From Methanothrix sp. (GTDB lineage Archaea; Halobacteriota; Methanosarcinia; Methanotrichales; Methanotrichaceae), in the NCBI GenBank assembly GCA_012798025.1, contig JAAZNX010000098.1:1-14987 (forward strand): a DNA stretch of 14,987 nucleotides. The letters are read 5' to 3'. Position 1 is the stretch's first letter. Each line of letters opens with the position of its first letter. A model generated the notes under the pieces. The model searched no databases. It saw nothing but the letters and a program-made list of their open reading frames with translations, and was not told where the DNA came from. The translations under genes were made by a program, and so were the position numbers. Shown here one piece after another: positions 13,962 through 14,987 of the stretch.

Positions 13962-14987
13962 TCAAGATGTCAAGCGCTCGAAGCGCTCTTGAGCCCTTTC
14001 CAGGATCTCAGCCTCTCCAGGGATTATCCCCTCTTTCATGAGGACTTTTCCGTTGACTATCGTCGTATCCACGCCATATGCCATGCTGTAGGTCAGGTGA
14101 GACAGAATGTTTGAAAAGGGAGTCAGCCAAGGTTTTCTCAGGTCGATTAGAGATAGATCGGCAAGTGCTCCTTCAGTTAAACCCATAGCAAGGCCCGTGG
14201 CGCGATAACCGTTCTCAGTTGCAATCTTCCAGATATCCTTCGCAGTCATGGCCTCAGGGCGGGAGCAGGCATTCTTCTGGAGGATCGCTGCCATCTTCAT
14301 CTCTTCGAATAGGTCTAAGTTGTTGTTGCTCGATACCCCGTCCGTTCCAAGGCATACGTTTACGTCTGCAGTCATCAGCCTGTCAACAGGTGCAATGCCG
14401 GCCGCAAGCTTCAGATTGCTCACCGGGCAATGGATCACGTTTACATGGCGATTGGCCAGCAGTCTTATGTCGTTCTCTGTGAGCCAAACGCAGTGAGCGG
14501 CCAGGAGCCTGTTGCTGAGCAGCCCCAGTGAATCCAGATATTCCACAGGACTTTTTCCATGCTTTTTCACCGAGTCGTCAACCTCTCCCCGCGTCTCGGA
14601 TAGGTGTATGTGGATCTTTATGTCGTTCTTTTCTGCCGTATCCCTGGCCCAGGCGAGGGTCTCCTCCGAACAGGTGTAGATGGCGTGTGGGCCCACGGCC
14701 GGGCAGATCAGTTCGTCGCCCTTCCACCGCTTGATGAAGCTCTCTGCCTCAGCTTTGAACTCCGGCCGGGAGTCGAAGACGACGCCAGATAGGATGGCGC
14801 GAAGGCCCATTTGCTTGGTAGCTGTGGCCGTCTCGTCCATGAAGTAGTACATGTCATTGTAACAGGTTATGCCGAAGCGGATCATCTCCAGGCAGCCCAA
14901 CTTCACGCCCCAGTGGATGTCCTCCCTGCTGAGCCGCGCCTCAAGAGGCCAGATCTTCTCCTGCAGCCAGGGCATGAGGGCCATGTC
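13962..14987 (-). CDS. dadD: DadD/MtaD-type adenosine-derivative deaminase, N-terminus beyond window
   Basis: An amidohydrolase of the 5'-deoxyadenosine / S-adenosylhomocysteine / methylthioadenosine deaminase group, which turns the adenine base into hypoxanthine. The frame stays open to the last base (14985-14987 codes Asp), and the first visible residues DMALMPWLQEKIWPLE match the region just after the metal-binding HTH motif. So about 80 residues, including the first two metal histidines, lie outside the window. The 341 visible residues contain IHIHLSETRGEV (metal His and catalytic Glu), LLAAHCVWL (His), VIHCPVSNLKLAAGIAPV and LGTDGVSSNNNLD (metal Asp). The C-terminal strand (NGKVLMKEG) is complete. 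An internal Met at 14984 is not the start. In methanogens the enzyme recycles S-adenosylmethionine by-products. The exact substrate cannot be told by sequence alone; the symbol follows the M. jannaschii enzyme. Confidence 0.88.
   Translation of the reverse strand, partial: DMALMPWLQEKIWPLEARLSREDIHWGVKLGCLEMIRFGITCYNDMYYFMDETATATKQMGLRAILSGVVFDSRPEFKAEAESFIKRWKGDELICPAVGPHAIYTCSEETLAWARDTAEKNDIKIHIHLSETRGEVDDSVKKHGKSPVEYLDSLGLLSNRLLAAHCVWLTENDIRLLANRHVNVIHCPVSNLKLAAGIAPVDRLMTADVNVCLGTDGVSSNNNLDLFEEMKMAAILQKNACSRPEAMTAKDIWKIATENGYRATGLAMGLTEGALADLSLIDLRKPWLTPFSNILSHLTYSMAYGVDTTIVNGKVLMKEGIIPGEAEILERAQERFERLTS

Overview
This window looks like chromosome from a methanogenic euryarchaeon. The evidence is a DRG-type OBG GTPase with a TGS domain, an XPD-type Fe-S helicase, an archaeal-type 2-amino-3,7-dideoxy-D-threo-hept-6-ulosonate (ADH) synthase, a DadD/MtaD-type deaminase, TATA-like elements about 35 to 40 bases before starts, and several secreted DUF11, beta-propeller and COG1361-like proteins. 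The DUF11 protein and overall style resemble Methanothrix (Methanosaeta), but that genus call is recall, not proof. I see no tRNA, rRNA, CRISPR array or insertion sequence.

Layout. Positions 1-1143 (-) hold the N-terminal part of a secreted DUF11 protein that runs off the left edge. Positions 1413-2516 (-) encode the DRG GTPase, followed downstream by a hairpin and a T-run. Positions 2517-2845 are a 329-base gene-free spacer with a DRG promoter and unexplained inverted repeats. Positions 5205 to 2846 (-) look like one operon: a small sequon-rich secreted protein, a secreted seven-repeat propeller, and a Cas4-like protein whose nuclease motif looks degraded. Positions 5281-7563 (+) encode the XPD-family helicase. 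Positions 9922 to 7583 (-) form a tungstate-type ABC transporter operon, tupA-tupB-tupC. Positions 10054-11004 (+) encode an SDR sugar-nucleotide epimerase, divergent from tupA across an intergenic region rich in dyads. Positions 11011-12060 (-) encode a secreted double-rhodanese protein with no catalytic cysteine. Positions 12178-12978 (+) encode ADH synthase and 13040-13960 (+) a membrane-anchored COG1361-like protein. Positions 13962-14987 (-) hold most of a DadD/MtaD deaminase whose N-terminus lies beyond the right edge.

How the genes may work together. The Tup transporter would supply tungstate for tungsten enzymes, which is a family-level inference. ADH synthase makes the first intermediate of the archaeal shikimate route. 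The nearby deaminase may recycle 5'-deoxyadenosine, S-adenosylhomocysteine or methylthioadenosine, and the 5'-deoxyadenosine branch has been proposed to supply the deoxysugar used by ADH synthase. The other genes look like ordinary neighbours. The most notable items are the apparently catalytically dead Cas4-like and rhodanese-like proteins, the dyad cluster in the tupA/epimerase promoter region, the Cys-rich tail on TupA, and the structured 2.5-2.85 kb spacer.
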